Shown here: piece by piece, positions 1 through 6,950 of the stretch
Position numbering within the stretch: the stretch's first letter is position 1
Layout: every line of letters starts with the position of its first letter
NCBI GenBank assembly: GCA_002371985.1
Contig: DFHZ01000162.1
Coordinates: 1 to 7,186 of the forward strand
DNA length: 7,186 nucleotides
Source: Ruminococcaceae bacterium UBA3710
GTDB lineage: Bacteria; Bacillota; Clostridia; Oscillospirales; Acutalibacteraceae
Direction of reading: 5' to 3'
The notes under the pieces: generated by a model
Seen by the model: the letters and a program-made list of their open reading frames with translations, nothing else
Told to the model about the DNA's origin: nothing
Database searches by the model: none
Position numbers and translations under genes: made by a program

Positions 1-2133
1 GTTGATGTAATAGGCGGAAAAGAACTGGAATTTTCTCAGAATTATGCCTGTGATGAACACGGGATAAGCATTCCCGAACTTACTCCGACTATGTTTTCGT
101 TCAATAGCCCTATAGGTGCTTGTCCGACTTGTACGGGAATAGGCGTATTTATGAAGGTAGACCCGAGACTTATTATTGCCGACGAAAACAAGTCTTTGCT
201 TGACGGATGTATAAGGGCTTCGGGTTGGGGAGTTAATTCGTGGTTTAATCCCGATGCAGGTGCAATATCACAAATGTATTATCAGGGTATAGCCAAAAAG
301 TATAATTTTGATATAAATACTCCGTGGAAAGATATTCCGCAGGTGGGAAAGGATGCAGTCCTTTACGGTACTAACGGCGAAGAACTCGAACTTGAACGAG
401 TAAGTTTTATGGGGACAGGCAAGTATAAAGCACCGTTTGAGGGTGTAATAAACAATCTCCAAAGAAGGTACAGCAATACTAAAAGCGACGGTGCAAGAGC
501 GGAAATAGAAAGTTATATGCACGAAAACGACTGCCCCGAATGCCACGGTGCAAGATTAAAACCCGAGTATCTTGCCGTTACGGTGGGCGGTAAAAATATA
601 AAAGAGTTCTGCGATATGTCTATTGACGAACTTTTAAAATTTATCGAAACCCTTGTTTTTGCTCCCCGCGAAGAAATGATTTCAAAACCGATTTTGAAAG
701 AGATTAAAGAAAGACTTACTTTCCTTTCAAGTGTCGGTCTTGAATATTTGTCGCTTTCTCGCTCGTCCGGGACCCTTTCGGGCGGAGAGGCACAAAGAAT
801 TCGTCTTGCAACTCAAATCGGTTCCGCCCTTTGCGGAGTTTTATATATCCTTGATGAGCCGAGCATAGGTCTTCACCAAAGAGATAATGAAAAACTTTTA
901 AATACCCTTAAAAAACTTCGTGATTTAGGTAATACGCTTATAGTTGTTGAACACGACGAAGATACAATGCGGGAAGCCGATTTTGTTGTGGATATAGGTC
1001 CGGGAGCCGGAATACACGGCGGAAATGTTGTCTTTTCAGGTACTCCTAAACAGTTAGAGGGCTGTAAAGACTCTATAACTTCAGACTACTTAACCGGTAG
1101 AAAAAAGATACCTGTTCCGAAAACGAGAAGAAAAGGCAATGGCAAACTGCTTTCGGTAAAAGGTGCGGCAGAAAATAACCTAAAGAATATAAATGTCGAT
1201 ATTCCTCTTGGGGAATTTGTTTGTGTTACGGGTGTTTCGGGAAGCGGAAAATCTTCGCTTGTTAATGATATTATATATAATGTACTCGCAAACAAACTCA
1301 ACAGAGCAAAAACCATAGCCGGGAAGCATAAAAGTATTGAGGGTATAGAATATTTAGACAAGGTTATAAATATTGACCAGTCGCCTATCGGAAGAACTCC
1401 GCGAAGCAATCCTGCAACATATACGGGAGTATTTACCGATATAAGGGAACTTTTTGCATCAACCAAAGAGGCAAAGGCAAAGGGCTACAATGCCGGAAGA
1501 TTTTCCTTTAATGTCAAAGGCGGAAGATGTGAGGCTTGTCAGGGCGACGGTATTGTAAAAATAGAAATGCATTTTCTCCCTGATATTTATGTGCCTTGCG
1601 ATGTATGCGGCGGTGCAAGATATAACAAAGAAACATTAAGTGCTTTATATAAGGGAAAAAACATTTACGATGTTCTTGAAATGTCGGTTGAAGAGGGAAT
1701 GAACTTCTTTGAAGCACACCCGAAGATTTATAAAAAACTTAAAACCCTTTTTGATGTCGGACTCGGATATATAAAAATCGGACAACCTGCTACTACACTT
1801 TCGGGCGGTGAGGCTCAAAGAGTAAAACTTGCAACTGAACTTTCAAAACGCTCAACAGGTAAGACTGTATATATCCTCGACGAGCCTACAACAGGACTTC
1901 ATACAGCCGATGTTCACCGCCTTGTAGATATTCTGCAAAGACTTGTCGATTCGGGGAATACCGTTTTGGTTATCGAGCATAACCTCGATGTTATAAAGGT
2001 TGCCGACCATATAATTGATTTGGGACCTGAGGGCGGAAATAAGGGCGGTACACTTGTTTGTGCCGGAACTCCCGAAGAAGTCTGCAAATGCGAAAAGTCA
2101 TATACCGGTAAATTTCTTAAAAAATTATTATAA
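1..2133 (+). CDS. uvrA: UvrABC excinuclease subunit A, C-terminal ~710 residues (5' end outside window)
   Basis: UvrA is the DNA-damage sensor of nucleotide excision repair; it dimerises, scans DNA with UvrB and hydrolyses ATP through two ABC modules. The reading frame is open from base 1, so the gene starts upstream. Roughly 235 N-terminal residues are missing by comparison with the ~940-residue family, including the first Walker A and most of the UvrB-binding domain. Numbering from base 1, visible parts are: the first zinc module (C17, H20, C41, C44), a CPEC at 178-181, the first ABC signature LSGGEAQ (259-265) with Walker B LDEPS (284-288) and H318, the second Walker A GVSGSGKS (411-418), the second zinc finger (C510, C513, C533, C536), and the second signature LSGGEAQ (600-606) with Walker B LDEPT (626-630) and H660. 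The tandem ABC order with an inserted zinc finger identifies UvrA. The first zinc module reads C-x2-H rather than C-x2-C in its first half. The gene ends at TAA 2131-2133. No clear terminator follows. Confidence 0.98.
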   Translation, partial: VDVIGGKELEFSQNYACDEHGISIPELTPTMFSFNSPIGACPTCTGIGVFMKVDPRLIIADENKSLLDGCIRASGWGVNSWFNPDAGAISQMYYQGIAKKYNFDINTPWKDIPQVGKDAVLYGTNGEELELERVSFMGTGKYKAPFEGVINNLQRRYSNTKSDGARAEIESYMHENDCPECHGARLKPEYLAVTVGGKNIKEFCDMSIDELLKFIETLVFAPREEMISKPILKEIKERLTFLSSVGLEYLSLSRSSGTLSGGEAQRIRLATQIGSALCGVLYILDEPSIGLHQRDNEKLLNTLKKLRDLGNTLIVVEHDEDTMREADFVVDIGPGAGIHGGNVVFSGTPKQLEGCKDSITSDYLTGRKKIPVPKTRRKGNGKLLSVKGAAENNLKNINVDIPLGEFVCVTGVSGSGKSSLVNDIIYNVLANKLNRAKTIAGKHKSIEGIEYLDKVINIDQSPIGRTPRSNPATYTGVFTDIRELFASTKEAKAKGYNAGRFSFNVKGGRCEACQGDGIVKIEMHFLPDIYVPCDVCGGARYNKETLSALYKGKNIYDVLEMSVEEGMNFFEAHPKIYKKLKTLFDVGLGYIKIGQPATTLSGGEAQRVKLATELSKRSTGKTVYILDEPTTGLHTADVHRLVDILQRLVDSGNTVLVIEHNLDVIKVADHIIDLGPEGGNKGGTLVCAGTPEEVCKCEKSYTGKFLKKLL

Positions 2134-2167
2134 TTAACACATTATTAATTTATTTTAATTTTTAATT

Positions 2168-2176
2168 TGGTATAAT
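2168..2176 (+). promoter_or_regulatory. Extended -10 promoter for the DUF5685/J-domain operon
   Basis: TGGTATAAT is a perfect extended -10 element (TG at 2168-2169, TATAAT at 2171-2176) in the 68-base gap after uvrA. No good -35 hexamer lies at 16-18 bases; the position holds only AT-rich sequence (ATTTAT at 2148-2153). An extended -10 can compensate for that. The predicted start of transcription near 2183 would give a leader of about 19 bases before the GTG at 2202. Function is inferred from sequence match and position. Confidence 0.65.
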
Positions 2177-2201
2177 CACATTGTAGAAAGCGGTGAAATA
2201 G

Positions 2202-3044
2202 GTGTTCGGATATATCAGAATTTCAAAAGGCGAAATGAAAATTAAGGAATATGACACCTATAAAGCCGTTTACTGCTCGCTTTGTAAAAGGCTCGGAAAA
2301 AATTACGGTTTTTTATCCCGTATGACGCTTAGTTATGATTTTACATTTTTGGCATTACTTAATATGTCATTGAAAAATGAATGTAACGGATATAGAACCG
2401 GCAGATGTGCATTTAATCCGCTGAAAAAGTGCAACTACTGCAATGATACCGATTTTTTGGAAATGCCGTCTGCTGCTGCAATGATTATGATATATTATAA
2501 AATTCTTGATAACATTGCGGACGAGAAAGGTTTAAAAAAAATAGGCTTCATATTTTTAAAACCGCTTTTTAAAATGGCATATAAAAAAGCCAAAAAGGAA
2601 TATCCTCAGATTGACGAAATAGTAAGCGAATATATTGTTTCGCAGAGCAATTCAGAAAAGAATAATTGCTCCTCTATTGACGAAATATGCGACCCTACGG
2701 CCAAAGCACTCGAAAAAATCTTTGCTCTTTGCAGTAGTAATGAAACCGAAAAACGCATATTAAAAAGACTTGGCTACTGTATAGGAAAGTATATTTACTT
2801 AATGGACGCATATTGCGATAGGGAAGAAGATAAGAAAAAACAAAGTTATAATATAATAAATGTTTTAAACAGCAGTGATTCCTTAGAAAGAGTCGAAAAG
2901 CAGATTTATTATTCGATAAACGAATCTGCAAGGGCTTTTGAACTGCTTGATGTAAAGAGATACAAAACAATACTTGGTAACATAATATATTTAGGACTTG
3001 AAGATACTTATTTAAAGGAGAAAAACAATGAGAGATCCGTATGA
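2202..3044 (+). CDS. DUF5685-like protein of unknown function, Cys- and Asp-rich
   Basis: This 280-residue soluble protein begins [20 protein letters not shown] and has a [13 protein letters not shown] motif. I recognise these as hallmarks of the clostridial DUF5685 family; no reaction is known to me. The MFGY start supports the GTG at 2202, preceded by an SD-like AAGCGGTG. Cysteines form two pairs that could bind a metal: C25-x2-C28 and C69-x7-C77-x2-C80. The rest looks all-helical, with no signal peptide or membrane segment. Two Asp-rich helical motifs stand out: LDNIADE (D103, D107) and [10 protein letters not shown] (D202, D206, D210). Their form resembles the two substrate-Mg motifs of squalene/phytoene synthases. 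That is an inference from pattern only, with no search behind it. It opens an operon and overlaps the following J-domain gene by 17 bases, so the two proteins are probably made together. Family assignment is fairly sure; function is unknown. Confidence 0.8.
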   Translation: MFGYIRISKGEMKIKEYDTYKAVYCSLCKRLGKNYGFLSRMTLSYDFTFLALLNMSLKNECNGYRTGRCAFNPLKKCNYCNDTDFLEMPSAAAMIMIYYKILDNIADEKGLKKIGFIFLKPLFKMAYKKAKKEYPQIDEIVSEYIVSQSNSEKNNCSSIDEICDPTAKALEKIFALCSSNETEKRILKRLGYCIGKYIYLMDAYCDREEDKKKQSYNIINVLNSSDSLERVEKQIYYSINESARAFELLDVKRYKTILGNIIYLGLEDTYLKEKNNERSV

Positions 3045-3633
3045 GGTTTTAGGAGTTTCCAAAAACGCAACAAAAGAGGAAATAAAAAATGCGTATAGGG
3101 AATTGGCAAGAAAATATCATCCTGATAATTATACCGATAATCCTTTATCCGACCTTGCAAGTGAGAAAATGCAGGAAATCAACGATGCTTACGATTCTAT
3201 AATGAATGAACGCCGTTTTGGAAAAGAAAAGAATAATTCGGGCGGTTACAATGCTTCAAATTCTGCTTTTCCCGAAGTTTTATCGCTTATAAATGCCGGA
3301 AGGTACGAACAGGCTCAAGAGGTGCTTGACGGTATTCCTCCTGCTTCAAGAAATGCCGAGTGGTATTATCTTAACGGCAGAGTTTTGTATGCAAGAGGTT
3401 GGTTTGACCAAGCATATACAAGTTATGCTACTGCTACTCGAATGGACCCTCAGAATGCCGAATACAGAAATGCTATGCATAGTGCCCAAAGGCAAAGCGG
3501 TTCGCAGTATAATCCGTATAGACCTTACGGTGGCGGAATGAATGACTGTAATACCTGCGATATGTGTCAAACCCTTATTTGTGCCGATTGTTGTTGCGAA
3601 TGTATGGGCGGAGACCTCATCCCTTGTTGCTGA
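3028..3633 (+). CDS. J-domain (DnaJ-like) protein with TPR-like repeats and a cysteine-cluster tail
   Basis: This 201-residue protein probably recruits an Hsp70 (DnaK-type) ATPase to a specific client. Residues 3-65 form a J domain with the diagnostic HPD at 31-33, preceded by the helix II run [14 protein letters not shown]. Residues 81-155 look like about two TPR units ([34 protein letters not shown]), a usual protein-docking fold. Residues 174-201 hold ten cysteines in 28 residues (C174, 177, 180, 185, 188, 189, 190, 192, 200, 201), ending GGDLIPCC. This is not the CxxCxGxG zinc finger of true DnaJ, and the Gly/Phe and client-binding domains are absent, so it is not the general chaperone dnaJ. 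The start is certain: AAAGGAG at 3014-3020 sits 7 bases before the ATG. The first 17 bases overlap the DUF5685 gene. Metal binding or membrane anchoring by the tail is inferred. Confidence 0.9.
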   Translation: MRDPYEVLGVSKNATKEEIKNAYRELARKYHPDNYTDNPLSDLASEKMQEINDAYDSIMNERRFGKEKNNSGGYNASNSAFPEVLSLINAGRYEQAQEVLDGIPPASRNAEWYYLNGRVLYARGWFDQAYTSYATATRMDPQNAEYRNAMHSAQRQSGSQYNPYRPYGGGMNDCNTCDMCQTLICADCCCECMGGDLIPCC

Positions 3634-3634
3634 T

Positions 3635-4162
3635 ATGAAACAGACATCAAAAATAACGCTTTGTGCAATTTGTTCGGCTTTGTCGGTCGTCTTTATGTTG
3701 CTCGGATATTTTCCTTATCTTACTTATGCAGTTCCTGCGGTTGCAGGGCTGTTTGTTATGATACCTCTTATAGAAATAGGAGTTTCCTATGCCTTTGCTT
3801 CATATATAGTAAGTTCTTTACTTGTTTTGCTTGTCGCAGAACCCGAAACAAAGGTACTGTATATCGTTCTTTTAGGATACTATCCGATTATGAAAGCAAT
3901 AATAGAAAGAATGAAGAATACCGTTTTTGAATGGCTTTTAAAAATTCTTCTTTTTAACCTTTCGGTTGTAATAACCTATTTTGCTTTAAAATATCTTACG
4001 AATATTGATGTTGAAGATTTCGGTCCGCTCGGTGAATACGGTGCAGTGTTGTTTGTTATCTTGTGTAATGTTGCTTTCGTAATGTATGATATTGCTATTT
4101 CGAGAGTTTCAATTCTTTACTTTAATAAACTAAGAGGAAAAATAAGTTTTTTCTTTAAATGA
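3635..4162 (+). CDS. Small polytopic membrane protein of unknown function, possibly ECF S-component-like
   Basis: I chose the ATG at 3635, one base after the J-domain stop (TGATATG), giving 175 residues. The frame stays open upstream to an ATG at 3542, but that extension would overlap the conserved Cys tail of the J-domain gene and has no support. No close Shine-Dalgarno precedes 3635; the nearest GGAG is about 21 bases away. Translation therefore probably depends on ribosomes finishing the upstream gene. The protein has five or six hydrophobic stretches (about 8-25, 31-48, 49-68, 73-90, 101-120, 135-158), a Lys-containing N-terminus and a basic end (KLRGKISFFFK). The start, KITLCAICSALSVVF, resembles the first helix of energy-coupling-factor transporter S components, but I see no substrate-specific motif. 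It is the last gene of the operon; a transport or membrane partner role for the two upstream proteins is inference. Confidence 0.75.
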   Translation: MKQTSKITLCAICSALSVVFMLLGYFPYLTYAVPAVAGLFVMIPLIEIGVSYAFASYIVSSLLVLLVAEPETKVLYIVLLGYYPIMKAIIERMKNTVFEWLLKILLFNLSVVITYFALKYLTNIDVEDFGPLGEYGAVLFVILCNVAFVMYDIAISRVSILYFNKLRGKISFFFK

Positions 4163-4198
4163 CTTGATTTTATTTTCGTTTTGTGATAACATTAGCGA

Positions 4199-4231
4199 TA
4201 TAATAAGGGGAATATTATAAAAAATAAGGAG
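4199..4231 (+). promoter_or_regulatory. -10 element and ribosome binding site for the HAD gene
   Basis: A consensus TATAAT lies at 4199-4204 in the 74-base gap after the membrane-protein gene. The -35 at 16-18 bases is poor (TTCGTT or TCGTTT around 4175-4181) and there is no TG extension, so the promoter call is moderate. The AAGGAG at 4226-4231, five bases before the ATG at 4237, is a strong ribosome binding site. Together they suggest the HAD gene can be transcribed separately from the operon before it, although no terminator separates them. Confidence 0.5.
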
Positions 4232-4236
4232 ATATC

Positions 4237-4926
4237 ATGAAACGATACAATGCTCTTTTCTTCGATTTAGATGATACATTGCTTGATACCACCGGCGATG
4301 AAATAAGAACAATTGAAAAAGTTTTCGGCGATTATAGTATTCCTTACAGTTCAGATGTTGCGGATATTTATAAGAACAAAACTGATTGGCAGACATATAC
4401 CTTGGGTGAATTATCGGTTAAAGCGGAATTTACAAATAAGTTTTGCCAACTTCTTGATATGCTTCTTATAAAAGATAACCGTAAAGAAATGGTTGACGAT
4501 TATTTTGAAACTTTCCAAAAAACCCGTAAGGTTGTCCCTTCTGCTGTTAAAGTCTTAACAGCCCTTAAAAAACAAGGGTATAAAATTTACTTGACAACTA
4601 ACGGTTATTCGGAAATTCAAAGGAAAAGACTTAAACTTGCAAGGCTTGAAAAGTTTTTTGACGGTATTTTTATTTCCGGCGATTTTGATTTAAGAAAGCC
4701 GAGCAAGGCTTATTTTGATTATGTTTTCGGTCGCATTCCCGAAAGTAACAGGTCTAAGGTTTTGGTTATCGGCGATGCACAATCAACCGATATTTTGGGT
4801 GCAAAAAATGCCGGATTTGACTCTTGTTGGTTTAACCCGTCAAGACAGGCACCTAAATATAATTCTACATACGAAGTTGATAATATGAACGATCTTTTTA
4901 ATTTGCTTGACAAAAATAAACAATAA
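4237..4926 (+). CDS. HAD-superfamily phosphatase, YjjG-like (noncanonical pyrimidine 5'-nucleotidase type)
   Basis: This 229-residue cytosolic enzyme has all four HAD motifs in order. Motif I is FFDLDDTLLD with nucleophile D10 and acid/base D12. Motif II is LTTNG (T121 the likely phosphate-binding Thr). Motif III is the KPS Lys at 154. Motif IV is IGDAQSTDILGAKNAG with D180 and D185. A helical cap (about 18-95) lies between motifs I and II, as in subfamily I members. The segment around RLKLARLEKFFDGIFIS and the WFN after motif IV match the YjjG/YfnB group. Characterised members remove phosphate from pyrimidine nucleoside monophosphates, including damaged ones. Substrate here is inferred and other small phosphomonoesters are possible. 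Motif IV has GDAQSTD where relatives commonly have GDS, a mild variant that keeps both acidic residues. The gene has its own promoter and terminator, so it is probably a single-gene unit. Confidence 0.88.
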   Translation: MKRYNALFFDLDDTLLDTTGDEIRTIEKVFGDYSIPYSSDVADIYKNKTDWQTYTLGELSVKAEFTNKFCQLLDMLLIKDNRKEMVDDYFETFQKTRKVVPSAVKVLTALKKQGYKIYLTTNGYSEIQRKRLKLARLEKFFDGIFISGDFDLRKPSKAYFDYVFGRIPESNRSKVLVIGDAQSTDILGAKNAGFDSCWFNPSRQAPKYNSTYEVDNMNDLFNLLDKNKQ

Positions 4927-4933
4927 ATATAAT

Positions 4934-4959
4934 GCCGTCGCATTAGCGACGGCTGTTTT
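4934..4959 (+). terminator. Rho-independent terminator after the HAD gene
   Basis: A perfect 8-bp GC-rich stem, GCCGTCGC (4934-4941) with GCGACGGC (4946-4953), encloses an ATTA tetraloop. It is followed by TGTTTT (4954-4959). It begins 7 bases after the HAD stop codon. The stem and T-run are what an intrinsic terminator requires, so the flavoprotein–cmk–ispH run downstream should have its own promoter. Confidence 0.9.
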
Positions 4960-4970
4960 GATAATGAATA

Positions 4971-4976
4971 TATAAT
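4971..4976 (+). promoter_or_regulatory. Possible -10 hexamer upstream of the flavoprotein operon
   Basis: TATAAT at 4971-4976 lies just past the terminator and is the best -10 match before the GTG at 5026. No acceptable -35 is present at 16-18 bases, where the terminator stem sits, and there is no TG extension. Some promoter is expected here because the terminator should block read-through, but this particular placement is weak. A TATAGA at 5016-5021 is an even weaker alternative that would give a near-leaderless message. Confidence 0.35.
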
Positions 4977-5002
4977 GTCGAAACGCCAATTAGTGTTCCG
5001 AC
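4977..5002 (+). promoter_or_regulatory. Imperfect inverted repeat in the flavoprotein operon leader
   Basis: GTCGAAACGC (4977-4986) pairs with GTGTTCCGAC (4993-5002) around a six-base loop, CAATTA. There are nine pairs including one G·T, and one A·C mismatch at 4981/4998. No T-run follows, so it is not an intrinsic terminator. It directly abuts the candidate -10 at 4971-4976. It could be an operator for a dimeric regulator or a hairpin in the leader RNA. No known box was recognised. Confidence 0.4.
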
Positions 5003-5025
5003 TCACTACAACAATTATAGAGTAG

Positions 5026-6288
5026 GTGAAAACTACGAAAAGAATAGTGATAATCGGCGGTGGTGCTTCGGGTCTTATGGCATCCGTTTCGGCAGCAGCA
5101 GAGCCCGATACTTATGTAACCGTAATAGAAAAGAATGATAGACCTGCCAGAAAACTTATGATAACGGGTAAAGGCAGATGTAATGTTACAAACAACAGCG
5201 ATGTAAACGGTATCATAAAGAATATCCCTAAAAACAGCAAATTTTTGTATTCGGTTTTTTCGAGATTTAATTCTTATGATACAATGAGTTTTTTTGAAAA
5301 CTGCGGAGTGCCTTTAAAAACCGAGAGGGGAAACCGTGTTTTTCCTGTTTCCGACAGGGCTGTCGATATAGTCGATGCACTTGTAAATAAAGCAAAAAGT
5401 GAGGGTGTCAAATTCATTATAGGTGAAGCCAAAACCATTCTTTATTCAAACAATAAAGTCTTTGGCGTACGGCTTAATGACGGCACCGAGATTTCGGCTG
5501 ATTCGGTAATTATTGCAACCGGCGGAATGTCCTATCCGCTTACCGGCTCTACCGGCGACGGCTATAATTTGGCTAAGGAGTGCGGTCATACGGTAACTCT
5601 TCTTCGTCCGTCCCTTGTTCCGCTTGTTTGCCATGAAAATTTTTGTTCTTCTCTTTCGGGGCTTGCTTTAAAGAATGTCAATGCTTCGTTTTATGAAGAA
5701 GGCAAGAAAAAACCTGTTTTTGAAGAGCAAGGCGAGTTGCTTTTTACTCATTTCGGAATTTCGGGACCTCTTACGCTTTCAGCATCTGCACATTTAAGAA
5801 ATATCGGAGAAAAAAAGTATTATTGCCTTATCGACTTAAAACCTGCACTTACTAATGAGCAACTTGATAAAAGATTGCTTCGTGATTTTTCCGACGAACT
5901 CAATAAAGATTTTTCTAATTCTCTTGATAAATTACTGCCTAAAAGTCTTATTCCTGTTATTGTAAAACTTTCTGGAATAAAGGCGGATTTAAAGGTTAAT
6001 CAAATCACAAAAGAACAAAGACAGGTTTTAGTTTCTCTTATAAAGAATTTTAAACTGAATATAACTGATACTCGGCCTATTGAAGAAGCAATAATAACGA
6101 GTGGCGGAATATCTCTTAAAGAAATAGACCCGAAAACTATGCAGTCTAAAATTGTCGATGGACTTTATTTTGCCGGAGAGGTTATTGATGTAGACGCATA
6201 TACCGGTGGATTTAATCTTCAGATTGCATTTTCAACCGGGTTTGTTGCAGGAAAAGAATCGTTAAAAAAAGGGGAAGATGATAAATGA
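5026..6288 (+). CDS. HI0933-family FAD-dependent oxidoreductase (flavoprotein)
   Basis: This 420-residue protein is a member of the HI0933/TIGR00275 flavoprotein family, a widespread group of two-dinucleotide-fold enzymes whose physiological reaction is mostly unsettled (annotations include aminoacetone oxidase and BaiN). The N-terminal Rossmann motif is VIIGGGASG (8-16) with E35 at the end of strand 2, the residue that usually binds the FAD ribose. Family motifs follow: GKGRCNVTN (48-56), ATGGMSYPLTGSTGDGY (164-180), FTHFGISGP (240-248), TSGGISLKEID (358-368), and a C-terminal FAD-binding block GLYFAGEVIDVDAYTGGFNLQ (379-399). Length is normal for the family, and all motifs are intact. The start is GTG 5026, immediately after an in-frame TAG. 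The SD-like AGTAGGTGA (5021-5029) overlaps the start codon itself, which is unusual. A GTG at 5047 would cut into the first strand. It overlaps cmk by four bases. Confidence 0.92.
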   Translation: MKTTKRIVIIGGGASGLMASVSAAAEPDTYVTVIEKNDRPARKLMITGKGRCNVTNNSDVNGIIKNIPKNSKFLYSVFSRFNSYDTMSFFENCGVPLKTERGNRVFPVSDRAVDIVDALVNKAKSEGVKFIIGEAKTILYSNNKVFGVRLNDGTEISADSVIIATGGMSYPLTGSTGDGYNLAKECGHTVTLLRPSLVPLVCHENFCSSLSGLALKNVNASFYEEGKKKPVFEEQGELLFTHFGISGPLTLSASAHLRNIGEKKYYCLIDLKPALTNEQLDKRLLRDFSDELNKDFSNSLDKLLPKSLIPVIVKLSGIKADLKVNQITKEQRQVLVSLIKNFKLNITDTRPIEEAIITSGGISLKEIDPKTMQSKIVDGLYFAGEVIDVDAYTGGFNLQIAFSTGFVAGKESLKKGEDDK

Positions 6289-6950
6289 TTTCTATAGCAT
6301 TAGACGGACCTGCCGGTGCAGGGAAAAGTACGGTTGCAAAGGGTGTAGCAAAAGACCTCGGGTTTATTTATGTTGATACCGGTGCGTTGTACCGTACGGT
6401 CGGTCTTCATTTCATAAGAAAGGGAATAACTACCGAACTTAAATGCGACATAGAAAGTGAATTAAAAGAAATTGTCGTTGATATTAAATTCGTAAATAAT
6501 GAACAGCGGGTTTTTTTGAACGGCGAGGATGTTTCTGAGCAAATCAGAACACCTGAGGCTTCGATGATGGCTTCAGCAGTTTCGGCAAAACCGCCTGTCA
6601 GGGCATTTTTGCTTGATATGCAAAGAAAACTTGCAAGAGAAAATAATGTAATAATGGATGGCAGAGATATCGGAACTGTCGTTTTGCCGGACGCAACATT
6701 GAAGTATTTTGTTACCGCAACGGCTGAAGAACGGGCAAACAGAAGATATAAAGAACTCATAGAAAAAGGTATGGATGTAGAGTATAAAGCGGTGTATGAT
6801 GATATTGTCAAAAGAGATTATAACGATTCTCACCGTGAAATAGCACCCCTGAAACCGGCCGAAGATTCTATAATATTTGATACAACAGGCAACACATTAG
6901 AGCAGTCAGTTGAACTGCTTAAAAAATCAATTAAGGAAAGGCTTGATTGA
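6285..6950 (+). CDS. cmk: Cytidylate kinase
   Basis: Cytidylate kinase transfers phosphate from ATP to CMP or dCMP in the cytosol, feeding CTP and dCTP synthesis. The 221-residue length is normal. The P-loop is GPAGAGKST (8-16). DTGALYR (31-37) lies in the nucleotide-monophosphate site. The insert LNGEDVSEQIRTPE (78-91) is the CMP-binding region specific to this family. GRDIGT (126-131) and the Arg-rich segment ERANRRY (149-155) with KRDYNDS (176-182) form the catalytic and lid parts. The ATG at 6285 overlaps the TGA of the flavoprotein gene (ATGA). Its ribosome binding site AGGGGA (6270-6275) lies 9 bases upstream, so the two genes are probably translationally coupled. ispH follows at once. 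This neighbourhood is typical of Clostridia. Confidence 0.97.
   Translation: MISIALDGPAGAGKSTVAKGVAKDLGFIYVDTGALYRTVGLHFIRKGITTELKCDIESELKEIVVDIKFVNNEQRVFLNGEDVSEQIRTPEASMMASAVSAKPPVRAFLLDMQRKLARENNVIMDGRDIGTVVLPDATLKYFVTATAEERANRRYKELIEKGMDVEYKAVYDDIVKRDYNDSHREIAPLKPAEDSIIFDTTGNTLEQSVELLKKSIKERLD
6933..6940 (+). promoter_or_regulatory. Ribosome binding site that decides the ispH start
   Basis: AAGGAAAG lies inside the last codons of cmk. Its AAGGA core (6933-6937) is 5 bases from the TTG at 6943 but 14 bases from the TTG at 6952. This spacing favours the upstream TTG as the ispH start. Confidence 0.55.

Noticed and set aside
268..546. Antisense open frame inside uvrA (also at 1086-1466 and 1514-1717)
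   Set aside because: Opposite strand of a well-conserved gene, no recognisable domain, and compositions expected of a reverse-strand shadow.
2120..2163. AAAAATTA/TAATTTTT inverted repeat after uvrA as a terminator
   Set aside because: The arms are only A and T, about 30 bases apart, with no GC stem; chance is likely in such AT-rich sequence.
3293..3541. Second + strand frame inside the J-domain gene, and an antisense one at 3346-3570
   Set aside because: The J-domain/TPR frame is clearly the coding one; the others show no family features or ribosome binding site.
3542..3634. A 31-residue N-terminal extension of the membrane protein from the ATG at 3542
   Set aside because: It overlaps the conserved Cys tail of the J-domain gene; the typical membrane-protein start MKQTSKITLC is at 3635.
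3661..3930. A second + strand frame inside the membrane-protein gene
   Set aside because: Its Cys- and Arg-rich translation is a frame-shifted reading of the hydrophobic coding sequence, with no supporting start signal.
4977..5002. LexA/DinR SOS box
   Set aside because: The arms contain GAAAC and GTTCC, but the spacing is far wider than in the compact CGAAC-N4-GTTCG Gram-positive SOS box.
6407..6811. Antisense frames within cmk (also 6573-6833), within the DUF5685-like gene (2695-2970), at the HAD gene end (4719-5006) and in the flavoprotein gene (5446-5634)
   Set aside because: All lie opposite conserved genes and show no domain or convincing start signal.
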